Assembly: GCF_010723735.1 (NCBI RefSeq)
Contig: NZ_BLLB01000002.1
Location: 434,001-498,000 of the forward strand
From: Mycolicibacterium hippocampi
GTDB lineage: Bacteria > Actinomycetota > Actinomycetes > Mycobacteriales > Mycobacteriaceae
Reading direction: 5' to 3'
Length of the DNA: 64,000 bases
The position numbers were made by a program, and so were the translations under genes. Below the pieces are notes generated by a model, which saw only the letters and a list, made by a program, of their open reading frames with translations, made no database searches and had not been told where the DNA came from. Below are positions 63,662-64,000 of the stretch, one piece after another; position 1 is the first letter of the stretch; each line of letters starts with the position of its first letter.

Positions 63662-63863
63662 GTGGGACTGATCCGGCGCAACGCACAGGGTTCGCCCAGC
63701 CGCCGGATATAACGTATCGGCGATTGGGTATGCAGCCGGGGAGCATTCATCCGTCAGGGTCAGTCGCCCTGGACCGGGTGGCCTGCGCGGCACGGGGGGT
63801 CGCGCACACCGAAAGCCGCAGTCGAGGCACGGCGGCAAGTGGCGAACGTAGACAGGAGCATCA

Positions 63864-64000
63864 GTGATCAACGACTGGAATCCGGCATGGTCCGATCCCG
63901 TGTTCGAAGATGCGGTCGCCCGAGCGAGGAACCTGCACATGGCTGAAGGTGTCCTGGTGGGCTTGCGCAGGTGCGCACCGGAAAGCGCCATCGCCGAACT
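63864..64000 (+). CDS. ANTAR-domain regulator, N-terminal fragment
   Basis: This partial gene runs off the right edge. GTG 63864 has GACAGGAG upstream at good spacing and reads VINDWNPAWSDPVFEDAVAR, then ARNLHMAEGVLVGLRRCAPE and SAIAE. AEGVLVGLRRC...AI is the start of an ANTAR RNA-binding helix, which antiterminates transcription by binding paired hairpins. Its 202-bp upstream gap holds a GCCGGATA/TATCGGC near-palindrome (63703-63722). Confidence 0.62.
   Translation, partial: MINDWNPAWSDPVFEDAVARARNLHMAEGVLVGLRRCAPESAIAE

Noticed and set aside
63662..63863. SigF promoter before the ANTAR gene (GGGTAT at 63726)
   Set aside because: No GTTT-type -35 lies at the required 15-17 bp spacing.

Overview
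The window is high-GC actinobacterial chromosome, most likely from a rapidly growing mycobacterium (Mycolicibacterium-like). This rests on gene content: maltokinase, a GH65/HAD pair resembling Rv3400-Rv3401, a WS/DGAT acyltransferase, a secreted Rv0203-like haemophore protein, several F420/PPOX-fold and luciferase-like proteins, a 13E12/DUF222 endonuclease, a FadD/FadE pair, a non-canonical Rv2172c-like methylenetetrahydrofolate reductase and frequent GTG/TTG starts. No rRNA, tRNA, CRISPR array, prophage or insertion sequence was seen. Genes are densely packed, with many 1-14 nt overlaps.

Layout. 0-4 kb: a TetR regulator leaving the left edge, a divergent O-methyltransferase and a facing three-gene operon (GT4 glycosyltransferase, methyltransferase, alpha/alpha-toroid protein). 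Two operator-like palindromes with the same 12-bp core tie these together. 4-10.5 kb: PPOX protein, truncated DUF222 gene, MFS transporter, PaiB-like protein, a C39-like protein and a divergent fadD/fadE pair. 10.6-14.4 kb: four membrane or lipoprotein genes linked by 4-nt overlaps, including a 57-residue protein and a cupredoxin-like lipoprotein. 14.4-21.3 kb: pncA, glgX, a strongly structured 316-bp intergenic region, an SDR, mak, a HugZ-like gene and a pyrE-like gene. 21.3-25.2 kb: a complete ABC importer operon with a 12-bp direct repeat upstream.

25.2-35.6 kb: small redox proteins, EamA and MHS transporters, an HAD phosphatase/GH65 phosphorylase/coiled-coil operon, an LLM oxidoreductase, and a nitroreductase-VOC-rhomboid operon. 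35.7-44.6 kb: two secreted proteins behind an unusual hexamer-rich leader, a beta-lactamase-fold hydrolase, a quinone-reductase-like/DUF1295/glutaminyl-cyclase operon, a zinc dehydrogenase, the full DUF222-HNH gene and a flavin monooxygenase. 44.6-54.6 kb: hrpA, VOC, small membrane protein, the flavin-less-type MTHFR, a lipoprotein, selO and a WS/DGAT gene. 54.6-64 kb: a PucR regulator facing mmsA and a class III aminotransferase (a catabolic unit for amino acids or pyrimidines), a membrane-anchored protein, a collagen-like repeat protein, an SDR, a COG0523 metallochaperone GTPase, DUF2237, MOSC, and the start of an ANTAR regulator at the right edge.

The least explained items are the TetR-controlled glycosyl/methyl-transferase regulon, the four-gene cupredoxin membrane operon, the cloverleaf-like intergenic element at 17.45-17.56 kb, and the 17-residue-repeat secreted protein. 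All protein functions are read from sequence motifs and remembered family resemblance. No database search was run.
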